Shown in pieces: positions 63,776 through 64,000 of a DNA stretch of 64,000 nucleotides. The notes under the pieces were generated by a model. The model was not told the DNA's origin. It saw nothing but the letters and a program-made list of their open reading frames with translations, and made no database searches. The stretch lies in NCBI GenBank assembly GCA_023055425.1, contig JALGPY010000002.1, forward strand, positions 50,615,321-50,679,320, read 5' to 3'. How positions within the stretch are numbered: the stretch's first letter is position 1; each line of letters opens with the position of its first letter. The stretch comes from Linanthus parryae. Lineage: Eukaryota; Streptophyta; Magnoliopsida; Ericales; Polemoniaceae. The position numbers were made by a program, and so were the translations under genes.

Positions 63776-64000
63776 GAATTAATCCTGAATTTTAATAGTG
63801 TTATCGAATGTATTTTTTATTTTAATCAACGCTTCATACCAAACATTTCTTTAATTCTTTAATCATGTAGGCTTAATACTACTGCATATCCCCGGTATAC
63901 CAATACTAACAAATTGCAACCAATAAATTGTAGGTAACCCCAAATACTTGTCATAATGGTCTACCTAGTTCACTCATGTGGCCTGGAGGATTTGGGCGCG
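63776..64000. other. A/T-rich spacer to window end
   Basis: No feature recognised. Confidence 0.4.

Noticed and set aside
1..64000. CRISPR array or bacterial-type operons
   Set aside because: The repeats at 517-943 and 11252-11690 have irregular or no unique spacers, and all genes are plant retroelements or intron-bearing plant genes.
1..64000. tRNA, rRNA or organelle-derived insertions
   Set aside because: Apart from tRNA-complementary primer sites of 12 bases, no cloverleaf or rRNA core sequence was recognised by eye; a tRNAscan or Infernal run would settle it.

Overview
The window is a transposon-rich stretch of plant nuclear DNA, most likely from a eudicot. The evidence is Ty1/copia, Ty3/gypsy (Tat-type and Athila-like) and plant L1 elements, CBM43/X8 genes with plant introns, and several MITEs. 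I cannot name the species. Little of the window is host gene. The only convincing host genes are three small paralogues for secreted X8-domain (CBM43, Ole e 10-like) proteins: X8-1 (+, 36544 to about 43890), X8-2 (+, 47761-48339) and X8-3 (-, 55161-55776). X8-2 looks intact. X8-1 has a 6.7-kb copia element in its second intron and a frame-changed last exon. X8-3 has lost the frame-matched start codon and the core Trp. A possible terminal exon of an unrelated gene lies at 62401-62515 (-).

Layout. 1-1380: LTR-like sequence with a recurring near-palindromic 16-mer. 1905-6786: Athila-like, non-coding LTR/internal/LTR structure. 6787-about 18890: Tat-lineage gypsy element on the minus strand with gag, protease, RT, two RNases H and integrase, then a tandem-repeat 3' region and an antisense extra ORF. 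It keeps only its 5' LTR. 20067-22945: a further Athila-like internal part plus LTR. 22946-25220: nested small DNA transposons. 25221-36099: a complete but decayed copia element with a perfect 5-bp target duplication (TSD), whose 5' LTR was later split by a full-length L1 (30434-35982, 15-bp TSD). 36100-44050: X8-1 and copia-2. 44683-46543: 5'-truncated L1. 46544-50087: X8-2, MITEs and an L1 remnant. 50088-50438: a complete TRIM. 51173-54879: a third, internally deleted copia element. 55161-56230: X8-3. 56429-62190: a young full-length L1 whose ORF2 is open apart from one single-base frameshift. 62210-64000: possible exon, a MITE and a 391-bp hAT-type element with 8-bp TSD.

How it fits together. 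The host part is a dispersed X8 family that expanded by duplication (X8-2 and X8-3 are inverted copies, including the promoter and a 5'-UTR intron) and is being broken up by insertions. The most unusual observations are: (i) a 12-nt complementarity in copia-2 between the sequence just inside its 5' LTR, where a primer-binding site is expected, and a site inside the LTR, with no match to the usual initiator-Met PBS; (ii) a perfect 39-nt inverted repeat that replaced part of copia-1 pol, a template-switch signature; (iii) arrays of short near-palindromes in two unrelated LTR families; (iv) a dimeric tandem array in the Tat 3' region. No clearly new biological system is proven. All coordinates and alignments were read by eye.
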